Position numbers and translations under genes: made by a program. Source: Psychromonas sp. L1A2 (GTDB lineage: Bacteria > Pseudomonadota > Gammaproteobacteria > Enterobacterales > Psychromonadaceae). Taken from it: DNA of 64,000 bases. Shown piece by piece: positions 57,010 through 64,000 of the stretch. The stretch covers positions 1,240,001-1,304,000 of the forward strand of contig NZ_WUAG01000002.1 of NCBI RefSeq assembly GCF_009828855.1, in the 5' to 3' direction. Within the stretch, counting starts at the first letter, position 1; each line of letters begins with the position of its first letter. Under the pieces are notes generated by a model. The model was not told the DNA's origin, searched no databases, and saw only the letters and a list, made by a program, of their open reading frames with translations.

Positions 57010-58546
57010 GATTAATCCTTGTGTGAATAGCTGAAATAGAATGAATGGCAAGATCACTGTTTTGCTGCAATTGGATCTTCCCAGATCCTTGATACCAAAT
57101 GCGGTCGAATAAATTTCTGCTCACTTGTAAACGATAAGCTGAAGATGCCCTAACGTCAGACAATGGCTGAAAATCGATTTGTATTTGCAATGCTGCGTTT
57201 TGTAAGTTTTCTAAACTGAAGGTTTTTCCCTCTAATGCCTGCGCTACATTTTTGGCTAATGCAGGTGTTGCCGCCATACCACCCATTGCACATCGAACAT
57301 CTTGCATTTTATCGCCATCAAGTTGATAACTTAAAACTAAACATACCGCTGAAATATCATCTTCTATGCGTTTTGATATTTTGTGACAACTTAAATTAAA
57401 TTCAGGGCTACGTGTCGGGATATGAATGGCCACAATAACTTCGTCTTGTGCTAATTGTGTTTTTCGGTAATCAAGAAAGAAATCTTGTAATGGCATAATA
57501 CGATTACCGCGAATGCTTTGTAATTCAAGGCTAGCGTTCAACGCAATAAATAAGGGTGCAGGGTCGCCAATCGGCGAGGCATTAGCAATGCTGCCACCTA
57601 ATGAGCCTGCATTTCTAATTTGTAATGAACCTAGGCGTTCAAATAATTCATGTGATTCAGGGTAAATATCAGAAAATCTATCAAGGAATTCGCTGTAAGG
57701 GAGTGCAGCGCCAATGTGTAAACCTTGTTCATCTTCATTAAATTGCATCAATTCAGGGCAGTAACGCACTGAAATTAATTGGTTGTTATAACTAAGTCGT
57801 TGGCTAAATTCTACAGAGAGGTCAGTTGCGCCAGCCACAAACTGTGCTTTGGGATGTGAGGCTTTTAATTCACATAATTGCGCTAGATTCTGTGGTAAAT
57901 AAAAGTATTGTCCTTCACTTTCGCTTGTTGTGTTTTCAATCATTGGTATTTTATTTAATGCTAAGTCTTTTTCTAAGGAAATAGTTAATGCTTGGACTTG
58001 TTTACTAAAGCGATGATCTTTGTGTGCAATATTTTGTGCAGCTTGGTTTTGATAGCTAAAACATTTTTCAGCCGCTTTTAAAATAGGTTGATAACCAGTA
58101 CAACGACATAAATTTCCGCCCAATGCTTGAATCACCTTTTCTTTGCCTGGGTAAGTTTCAAAATTCATATATAAAGCAAATAAACTCATGATAAAACCAG
58201 GTGTACAGAAGCCGCATTGTGAGCCATGGCATTCAACCATCGCTCTTTGTACTGGGTGAAGATCTTCAACTGCTGGATTCATTTTTGTAGTCAATGCTTC
58301 AACAGTTAATAGATGTTTACCGTGCAAGTTACCTACTAACATTAGGCAAGCATTAATACTTTTGTAATGCCATTCGCCATTAATTAAGTCACCAACCACT
58401 ACCGTACACGCACCACAATCTCCAGAAGCACAGCCTTCTTTGCTGCCCACTTTCCCCATATTGGTGCGTAACCAATCTAAAATGCTCAAACTTGGAGCAA
58501 ATGCTTGTAACTTAACCATTTCGTTATTAAGTAAAAATTGAACCAC
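56996..58546 (-). CDS. xdhA: Xanthine dehydrogenase, iron-sulfur and FAD subunit
   Basis: A 516-residue small subunit fusing 2Fe-2S and FAD parts. Plant-type cluster Cys residues 39, 44 and 47 (EGCASGDCGACT) and one near 66; second cluster in QCGFCTPG and LCRCTGYQP (about 108-152). The FAD domain follows with FVAGATDLSVE, and SLGGSIANASPIGDPAP. It moves electrons from the Mo site to NAD or another acceptor. It starts with GTG after AGAGAGG. Upstream are a RutR box and a sigma-54 promoter, so nitrogen and pyrimidine/purine signals probably control it. Confidence 0.94.
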   Translation of the reverse strand: MVQFLLNNEMVKLQAFAPSLSILDWLRTNMGKVGSKEGCASGDCGACTVVVGDLINGEWHYKSINACLMLVGNLHGKHLLTVEALTTKMNPAVEDLHPVQRAMVECHGSQCGFCTPGFIMSLFALYMNFETYPGKEKVIQALGGNLCRCTGYQPILKAAEKCFSYQNQAAQNIAHKDHRFSKQVQALTISLEKDLALNKIPMIENTTSESEGQYFYLPQNLAQLCELKASHPKAQFVAGATDLSVEFSQRLSYNNQLISVRYCPELMQFNEDEQGLHIGAALPYSEFLDRFSDIYPESHELFERLGSLQIRNAGSLGGSIANASPIGDPAPLFIALNASLELQSIRGNRIMPLQDFFLDYRKTQLAQDEVIVAIHIPTRSPEFNLSCHKISKRIEDDISAVCLVLSYQLDGDKMQDVRCAMGGMAATPALAKNVAQALEGKTFSLENLQNAALQIQIDFQPLSDVRASSAYRLQVSRNLFDRIWYQGSGKIQLQQNSDLAIHSISAIHTRINHASL

Positions 58547-58631
58547 GTAAACCTCTCTTTATTAACCAAGCCTTTATTACTAGGGGCTTAACGTTATTTC
58601 TTAGCTGACATTAAAAATATTTAAAACACTT

Positions 58632-58647
58632 TTGACCATTTGGTCAA
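58632..58647 (-). promoter_or_regulatory. RutR box at the xdh promoter
   Basis: TTGACCATTTGGTCAA is a perfect match to the RutR consensus TTGACCANNTGGTCAA known from E. coli. It covers the predicted transcription start of the minus-strand sigma-54 promoter next to it, so binding should block transcription of xdhABC. The presumed regulator is encoded at 60284. Confidence 0.8.
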
Positions 58648-58657
58648 TACATTGCAT

Positions 58658-58673
58658 TGCATACTATGTACCA
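58658..58673 (-). promoter_or_regulatory. Sigma-54 promoter of xdhABC
   Basis: Read on the minus strand, TGGTACATAGTATGCA keeps GG and GC ten bases apart and matches 13-14 of the most conserved positions. Start predicted near 58646. Confidence 0.65.
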
Positions 58674-58802
58674 ACCTTTGATCTAGCACTCAAAAAAGCT
58701 ATTTAATAAGGAATATCGTGGTTTTTTTTATCGTTTACGGTAAAACCAGCTAAGTCTGGTGAGTATTCTTCTGTCTGGTTTAACAAACTTAAATAGAAGT
58801 AA

Positions 58803-58825
58803 AAATACTTTTACAGAAAGTATTT
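58803..58825. promoter_or_regulatory. Inverted repeat upstream of the BMP2 promoter
   Basis: AAATACTTT (58803-58811) and AAAGTATTT (58817-58825) are exact complements five bases apart, about 19 bases before the sigma-54 promoter at 58844. Further upstream, AAACCAG near 58743 and CTGGTTT near 58776 may be enhancer half-sites. The 475-bp gap 58547-59021 otherwise holds no gene. Confidence 0.4.
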
Positions 58826-58843
58826 AACAGTAATGCGAGAGGA

Positions 58844-58859
58844 TGGCGCTATTTTTGCA
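58844..58859 (+). promoter_or_regulatory. Sigma-54 promoter of the second BMP gene
   Basis: TGGCGCTATTTTTGCA matches TGGCACGNNNNTTGCW except at two bases, with correct spacing. Predicted start near 58869, leader about 150 bases. It diverges from the xdh promoter 170 bases away. Confidence 0.75.
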
Positions 58860-59021
58860 GTGATACTTTGTAATCGTAATACTATAAAATAACCATACTG
58901 TTATAAATTCTGTGTTGTTGAATATAAGAAGTCATATTTAACAACAAACAATATCAGAAATAAGCAGTCCCTAAACAACTTTTAATACAAAACAAAAAGT
59001 CAAAATATTGGAGAAAGGAAG

Positions 59022-60092
59022 ATGAAAAATATTTTCAAGATGTTGTGTTTAACACTTACTTTAGGTTTTTCTGCATTAAGCAATGCAGCAGAAGAACCAT
59101 TAAAGATAGGTTTTGTTTACGTTAGTTCAACAGGAGAAGCAGGTTGGACTTACACGCATGATCAAGCAAGACTTAACTTAGAAAAAGTATTTGGTGATAA
59201 AATTAAAACAACTTTTATCGAAAATGTAGCAGAAGGACCTGATGCTGAACGCGTGATCACTCAATTAGCTCAAAGTGGACATAAACTAATATTTACGACT
59301 TCATTTGGTTACATGAACCCAACATTGAAAGTAGCAAAACGTTTTCCTGATGTTAAATTTGAACATGCAACAGGTTATAAACGCGCTAAGAATGTAGGGA
59401 CTTATTTTGACCGTATTTACGAAGCAAGATATTTAACCGGCGTGGTTGCTGGTTACATGTCTAAAACCAATGTCATTGGTTACATCGGTGCATTCCCAAT
59501 CCCAGAAGTGGTACGTGGGATCAATGCATTCACACTAGGTGCTCAATCGGTTAACCCTGATATTAAAGTTAAAGTTGTTTGGGTAAATACTTGGTTTGAT
59601 CCAGCAAAAGAACGTGAAGCAGCTAACAGCTTAATCGATCAAAAATCAGATGTTATTACGTTCCATACAGATTCTCCAGCAGCAGTACAAGCAGCTGAAG
59701 ACGCAGGTGTTTATGCTATTGCTTACCACTCAGACATGAGCGAATATGGACCAAAAGCTCAATTAACTGCAGCTGTACATAACTGGAATGGTTTTTACGA
59801 GCAACGTGTTCAATCTGTTTTAGATGGTACTTGGAAATCTGAAGATGTGTGGAAAGGGATTGCTTCTGGTATGACTCAATTAGCACCTTTCAACGAAGCT
59901 GTGCCAAAAGATGTTGTCGCTAAAGTAACGGCACTATCAAACCAAATTGTTGACGGTACATTCCACCCATTTACGGGTCCAATTAAAGATCAGTCTGGCA
60001 AAGTCATTTTACCTGCAGGTGAAGTAATGAAAGACGGCGACTTATTACGCATGGACTACTACGTAGAAGGTGTTGATGGTAAGTTGAAATAA
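59022..60092 (+). CDS. BMP-family binding protein, probable partner of the second importer
   Basis: A 356-residue periplasmic binding protein with a signal peptide cleaved near SNAA-EEP (about residue 23), no lipobox. BMP-fold features: IGFVYVSSTGEAGWTYTHDQ (29-48), IFTTSFGYMNPTLKVAKRF near 91, NVIGYIGAFPIPEVVRGINA near 150. It belongs to a different BMP branch from that at 33445. It has no transporter next to it, while the ABC operon at 45280 lacks a binding protein, so the two probably work together. Next to xdh, a purine base or nucleoside ligand is likely. Confidence 0.88.
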   Translation: MKNIFKMLCLTLTLGFSALSNAAEEPLKIGFVYVSSTGEAGWTYTHDQARLNLEKVFGDKIKTTFIENVAEGPDAERVITQLAQSGHKLIFTTSFGYMNPTLKVAKRFPDVKFEHATGYKRAKNVGTYFDRIYEARYLTGVVAGYMSKTNVIGYIGAFPIPEVVRGINAFTLGAQSVNPDIKVKVVWVNTWFDPAKEREAANSLIDQKSDVITFHTDSPAAVQAAEDAGVYAIAYHSDMSEYGPKAQLTAAVHNWNGFYEQRVQSVLDGTWKSEDVWKGIASGMTQLAPFNEAVPKDVVAKVTALSNQIVDGTFHPFTGPIKDQSGKVILPAGEVMKDGDLLRMDYYVEGVDGKLK

Positions 60093-60202
60093 TGAGAACG
60101 GACCTAATTATATCTTAGTCATTTATATTCGCTTAGCGTTAATAACGCCTGAGCTTAATCAACGAACTCTGTACGAATAATCGTTAAGATAAATGAAAAT
60201 TG

Positions 60203-60236
60203 GGGGATTTAGTATGACGCTAAATCCCCTATTTTT
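60203..60236 (+). terminator. Intrinsic terminator of the BMP2 gene
   Basis: GGGGATTTAG (60203-60212) pairs with CTAAATCCCC (60220-60229), followed by TATTTTT. Confidence 0.9.
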
Positions 60237-60283
60237 ATCACTTTGTTAACCCTGTATCTAAACTCGTAGAGCATTATTAATTT

Positions 60284-60937
60284 ATGAAAAAAGTAATAAA
60301 AAAAAGCATTAAGTCACGTGGTTCGTTAGCTGATATACGTAAAGATAATTTACAGCAAATTTTAACATCAGCAGAGCAAGTTTTTGCTGAACGAGGTTAT
60401 AGAGGCACTACAGTTGCTGCTATTGCTGAAGCTGTGGGCTTACCAAAAGCAAATATTCTTTATTACTTTAAGACAAAAGAAGGCCTTTATAAGGCGGTGA
60501 TCAACCAGCTATTAAAGTTGTGGATGAATCACATGAATGAAATGAGTGCAGACTCTCACCCTAACGAAGCCTTACCTAAATACATTTCTAATAAAATACA
60601 CCAATCAAAAGAACACCCAAATGCGTCACGCATATTTGCAGCAGAAGTCTTACATGGTGCGCATTACCTACGTGATTCGCTACAGGAAGAGTTAAAAGAT
60701 CAATTTGATCAAACTTGCCAAGTATTTGATGCTTGGGTTGAGAAAGAATGGATGGATCCTATTAATTCAGAGCATTTACTGTTTATGCTTTGGTCTACAA
60801 CACAAGCCTATGCCGATCATGGATTACAAATCAGTATTTTAATGGGTAAAGAGCAATTAGATGAAGATGACTTCAATAAAGGAATTAAATTACTCACACA
60901 AGTCACTTTAAAAGGCTGTGGGATTAAACCTCTTTAA
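60284..60937 (+). CDS. rutR: TetR-family regulator, RutR-like
   Basis: A 217-residue repressor. N-terminal TetR helix-turn-helix: VFAERGYRGTTVAAIAEAVG then LPKANILYYFKTKEGLY (about 35-70). The C-terminal ligand domain resembles RutR/YcdC (ASRIFAAEVLHGAHYLRD near 109; WSTTQAYADHGLQI near 170). E. coli RutR (212 residues) binds uracil or thymine and controls pyrimidine and purine genes. A perfect RutR box lies at the xdh promoter 1.6 kb away and an imperfect one at the second ABC operon. Whether uracil or a purine is the effector here is not visible. Confidence 0.87.
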   Translation: MKKVIKKSIKSRGSLADIRKDNLQQILTSAEQVFAERGYRGTTVAAIAEAVGLPKANILYYFKTKEGLYKAVINQLLKLWMNHMNEMSADSHPNEALPKYISNKIHQSKEHPNASRIFAAEVLHGAHYLRDSLQEELKDQFDQTCQVFDAWVEKEWMDPINSEHLLFMLWSTTQAYADHGLQISILMGKEQLDEDDFNKGIKLLTQVTLKGCGIKPL

Positions 60938-61076
60938 TTGAGATGATGCCTACTGTGGTGGTTTGTATTAATCGTTTTAGTCGCACAGATAATGATTTCA
61001 AAGATGAATCATCACTCATGACGCATTATACAGAAGGTTACTAATGTGTAGCAGTGATTGAAAAGAAGTAAAAGCA

Positions 61077-61121
61077 ACCTTACTGTTAGGTCTCTGATAT
61101 GAATTACTAAAACAGTAAGGT
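61077..61121. terminator. Hairpin between rutR and the TRAP operon
   Basis: ACCTTACTGTT (61077-61087) pairs exactly with AACAGTAAGGT (61111-61121) across a 23-base loop, in the 269-bp convergent gap. It may terminate either gene. Confidence 0.5.
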
Positions 61122-61206
61122 GCTTTATATTAAACTTTATCCAATTTATCTTTCGTCTATCTTCAATATATCTTTAGCTTCTCTTGAGCTTACTTTTAAC
61201 TTATCT

Positions 61207-62517
61207 TTAACTTACCGCCGTTGGCATCAATTGCTTAGGAAGCCATAGTGCTATCTCTGGAAACATAATAATTAAGAATAAAATAAGTAACATGGGTAGC
61301 AGAATAATGCACACTTCTCTTAATACTTGAATAACATTCATTCCTCCAATCGATGCTGAAATTAATAAGCATAAACCATAGGGTGGAGTGACCAATCCAA
61401 ATGCGAGGGAAATGATACCAATGATGGCAAAGATAATAGGCGAAATATCAGCTTGTGTTGCAACTGGTAAAAGTACCGTTCCTAAAATAATAATGGTTGG
61501 AATCGCATCAATAAATAAACAAAAAAACAGGAATAAAAAGGCAATAACAAGCAGTGTTCCTAATTGTCCAAACTCCATACTGACCATAAAATCAATGATT
61601 AAGCGTGGCACGTTATAATAAGCAAGCAACCATCCAAATACTGATGCAGTCCCTATCGCAAACAATGAAATTGAAGCAAATCGGCCCGTATCATAAAGGA
61701 TAGGTCCAACATCACGTGGCTTCACTGTTTTGTAGACAACCATGCCTAAGAATAATGAATAACCTGCTGCGATAATTGCGCTTTCTGTTGGTGTTACGAT
61801 GCCAGCGACAATGCCGTAAATAACAAAAACGGGTGTTAACATCGCCAATGCAGCCCCTTTAAATGCTTTAAAAGCCATTTTAAAAGTAGGTTTTACAGTA
61901 ATTGGATAGTTATAAACTTTTGCGTAACCATAAACCGTCGCCATTAATGAGAAACCAATTAACAGCCCCGGTATTGCGCCCGCTAAAAATAAAGCACCAA
62001 CAGAGACTTGCATAACGCCGCCCCACACAATCATCAAGATGCTAGGCGGTATTATTACGCCCATTACTGACGAACATGCGGTAATGGCAATGGCAAAACG
62101 TCTGTCATAACCTTCATTAATCATGGCAGGGATTAAGATCTTCCCACAACCGGCTGCATCAGCCGTTGATGAACCAGAAATACCAGCAAATAACATAGAA
62201 ACAGCGACATTTACATGGCCTAAGCCACCAGGCATCCATCCTGTTAGTACTCGCGCTAAATCAATTAATTTATCGGTTATCTTCCCGGAATTCATTAAAT
62301 TGGCGGCTAATAAGAAGAAAGGAACAGCAAGCAAAATAAACGAGTTATACGACTGAAACATTCTATCGATAATGATAAAAGGGGTAAGCCTAATATCTAA
62401 GAATACGACGGGAAGTGTTGCAAGCCCTAATGCAAATGCAATCGGTACACGCAATATAACTAATAAAAGAAAGCAGCCAACGAGTAACGCACAGGCTACT
62501 CCAGTAGTAAGAATCAT
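61207..62517 (-). CDS. dctM: TRAP transporter large permease (DctM)
   Basis: A 436-residue membrane protein with about 12 helices, of usual DctM length. Landmarks are PFFLLAANLMNSGKI near 65, the ISGSSTADAAGCGKILIPAM segment (about 113-132) and GVIIPPSILMIVWG near 153. It forms the sodium-driven channel for a solute delivered by the DctP protein. It overlaps the small permease gene by four bases (ATGA). The carried acid cannot be predicted. Confidence 0.93.
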   Translation of the reverse strand: MILTTGVACALLVGCFLLLVILRVPIAFALGLATLPVVFLDIRLTPFIIIDRMFQSYNSFILLAVPFFLLAANLMNSGKITDKLIDLARVLTGWMPGGLGHVNVAVSMLFAGISGSSTADAAGCGKILIPAMINEGYDRRFAIAITACSSVMGVIIPPSILMIVWGGVMQVSVGALFLAGAIPGLLIGFSLMATVYGYAKVYNYPITVKPTFKMAFKAFKGAALAMLTPVFVIYGIVAGIVTPTESAIIAAGYSLFLGMVVYKTVKPRDVGPILYDTGRFASISLFAIGTASVFGWLLAYYNVPRLIIDFMVSMEFGQLGTLLVIAFLFLFFCLFIDAIPTIIILGTVLLPVATQADISPIIFAIIGIISLAFGLVTPPYGLCLLISASIGGMNVIQVLREVCIILLPMLLILFLIIMFPEIALWLPKQLMPTAVS

Positions 62518-63008
62518 TGCGTTATCCCTTTGCTTGATTTGTATATTTGAAATGCTTCTGAGAATTTAAATAGAGAAAAAATACACCACAATAATCCTGC
62601 AAATGGCACGGTAATATGGGTGATTAATAAGTTTGCGTTCATCATTACTGAATGTTGGATACCACCAAATTTTGCATAATCGATACCGTACCAAGTAAAC
62701 ATTGCACCAAACCCGCCTACTAATAAGTACACAACTGATCGTTGAATTAACAAAATGAGTGGATTTGAACTGTCAGGTAATACTTGAACATCAAAATGTG
62801 TGTTATCCCAGACGGCTAACACTGAACCAATCATCACTACCCATACAAAAATAAAGGTCGCTAATTCTTCAGTCCAAAGATAAACGGGAATGATACCTGT
62901 GTATCTAGCAATAACCTGCATTGCAACTGGGATGACCAAAGCACCCACTAATATTGTTAGAGTTACTTTTAGTACCGTGCAAAGCAACTCTAAGCTGCGT
63001 TTAATCAT
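62514..63008 (-). CDS. dctQ: TRAP transporter small permease (DctQ)
   Basis: A 164-residue protein with four membrane helices, matching DctQ: QVIARYTGIIPVYLWTEELATF (about 31-52, in two adjoining motifs) with the conserved Trp-Thr-Glu-Glu and FVWVVMIGSVLAVWD after it. It is the membrane partner of DctM. A TTG four codons earlier extends the frame, but ATG 63008 has a GAGG site. Confidence 0.9.
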   Translation of the reverse strand: MIKRSLELLCTVLKVTLTILVGALVIPVAMQVIARYTGIIPVYLWTEELATFIFVWVVMIGSVLAVWDNTHFDVQVLPDSSNPLILLIQRSVVYLLVGGFGAMFTWYGIDYAKFGGIQHSVMMNANLLITHITVPFAGLLWCIFSLFKFSEAFQIYKSSKGITQ

Positions 63009-63047
63009 GGGTAACCTCAAAAAGAAATTCGTTTATAAAGGAGAGAT

Positions 63048-63079
63048 CTCTACGTGATCTCTGTTTGGACCACGTAGAG
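63048..63079 (-). terminator. Hairpin between dctP and dctQ
   Basis: CTCTACGTG (63048-63056) pairs with CACGTAGAG (63071-63079) in the 200-bp gap between binding protein and permease genes. It probably reduces permease expression relative to the binding protein or protects the dctP message. Confidence 0.55.
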
Positions 63080-63208
63080 TTATTACTTATTAAAGTGTTA
63101 ACAGTTTAGTTAGATGACTTTTAAACCAACGTCATCTAGTTAAAAAGTGAGTCATTAACTACTTTAATAAAATCATTGTTACTAAGGTAACTATTGCTAA
63201 TGTAACTG

Positions 63209-64000
63209 TTACTTATTGCGAATCGCTTCAAGTAATTCAGTTGCATTAATACTTGCAGCAAATTTATCTTGAACAGGTTTAACAATTATTAATAGCTTTT
63301 CACGTTCAGCAAATTCTGCAATTTGAATTTGTCCAGCATCTGCCATTTGCTTTAATTTAATGCCATCTTCACGCGTTTCTAACTCACGACCAAAATCACC
63401 CGCTTCTTTACCTGCTTTTTTAATGGCAGCTTGAAGTTTTTCAGGTAGTTTACGGAAGCTTTTACCACTAAATACAATAGGACGTACTGTAATCGTGTGA
63501 CTTGTTAAGGTAACGTTTGGTGCAACTTCATAAAACTTCAAGTTCTGGATACTAGCAGCTTCATTTTCTAGACCGCTAACAACGCCCGTTTGTATTGCGT
63601 TGTAAACTTCATTGTAAGAAATAGCAGAAGGTGTCGCGCCGATAGCCGCAAAGATTTGCGCTTGGATAGGTGCACCCATTACTCGCATTTTGTGTCCTGC
63701 TAGCTCATCCATATTACTGATGCGTTTACTTGAAATAAGGTTACGAGTACCACCGCCCGCATAACCAACAATAACAATATCAGCTTTGTCAGATAGCTCT
63801 TTTTCAAGCGGCGCTAATGTGTCGCTTGAAAGTACCGTGTTCCAATGCTCTAAATCACGAAATAGGAAAGGCATATCCATTAATGGAATTGAAGGTGCAA
63901 ATCTTGCCATGTTAGAAGGCGCCAATATCGTATAATCAATCGCTACGCCTTGGTTTAAAAAAGTAACATAATCTTTTTCAACGCCTAATTCACCATTTAA
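63209..64000 (-). CDS. dctP: TRAP transporter substrate-binding protein (DctP), partial
   Basis: The frame runs to the right edge (64000), so the N-terminus and signal peptide are outside. About 263 residues are visible. DctP-family signs: LMDMPFLFRDLEHW, the substrate Arg region KMRVMGAPIQAQIFAAIGATPS, and EVYNAIQTGVVSGLENE. It captures an organic acid in the periplasm for DctQM. A TTG at 63925 could be mistaken for a start, but upstream codons (GELGVEKDYVTFLNQGVAI) continue the family sequence. Confidence 0.92.
   Translation of the reverse strand, partial: LNGELGVEKDYVTFLNQGVAIDYTILAPSNMARFAPSIPLMDMPFLFRDLEHWNTVLSSDTLAPLEKELSDKADIVIVGYAGGGTRNLISSKRISNMDELAGHKMRVMGAPIQAQIFAAIGATPSAISYNEVYNAIQTGVVSGLENEAASIQNLKFYEVAPNVTLTSHTITVRPIVFSGKSFRKLPEKLQAAIKKAGKEAGDFGRELETREDGIKLKQMADAGQIQIAEFAEREKLLIIVKPVQDKFAASINATELLEAIRNK

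Noticed and set aside
58547..59021. Second RutR box for the plus-strand BMP2 promoter
   Set aside because: Only one TTGACCA/TGGTCAA pair is present, next to the xdh promoter; nothing similar lies downstream of 58859.

Overview
The window is AT-rich DNA from a Gram-negative bacterium. Outer-membrane OmpA, TRAP and TctAB transporters, many c-di-GMP proteins, sigma-54 promoters and a RutR-type regulator point to a marine gammaproteobacterium, perhaps Psychromonas-like. The genus is inferred from gene content only. I saw no rRNA, tRNA or CRISPR array.

Layout. 1-1602: end of a tripartite tricarboxylate transporter (tctB end, tctA). 1707-5646: a secreted metallophosphoesterase lipoprotein and a CPA1 antiporter. 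6345-18092: a signalling block with a FIST sensor plus GGDEF/EAL pair on the plus strand, and a minus-strand run of CHASE histidine kinase, single-domain response regulator, PAS-GGDEF-EAL protein and CheB-CheR-PAS-REC fusion. 18502-22070: an OmpA-type porin and a GNAT-nitrilase fusion. 22592-48950: purine and nucleoside salvage and catabolism. 48951-53740: an accessory insertion with four tandem structured repeats, integron-cassette-like genes with an attC-like site, and a decayed group II intron. 53742-60937: xanthine dehydrogenase (xdhABC), a second BMP binding protein and a RutR-like repressor. 61207-64000: a TRAP transporter.

How the genes work together. Two BMP-type ABC importers and an NCS2 permease bring in nucleosides, xanthine or urate. 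XdhABC makes urate. PuuD (membrane urate oxidase with its own cytochrome c), HIU hydrolase and OHCU decarboxylase make allantoin. PuuE allantoinase and an AllC-type allantoate amidohydrolase yield ureidoglycine. A PucG-type aminotransferase converts ureidoglycine to oxalurate plus glycine, and an amidase plus an HpxW-like oxamate amidohydrolase probably finish to oxalate, CO2 and ammonia. A racemase gene is present only as a truncated remnant.

Regulation. The purine operons share sigma-54 promoters (consensus TGGCAC-N5-TTGC). Two have an identical 13-bp element at identical spacing downstream of the promoter. At least one other has a perfect RutR box over the predicted start site, and the 45.1 kb promoter has a weaker box plus two NtrC-like sites three helical turns apart. 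This suggests nitrogen-limitation activation combined with intermediate-specific repression.
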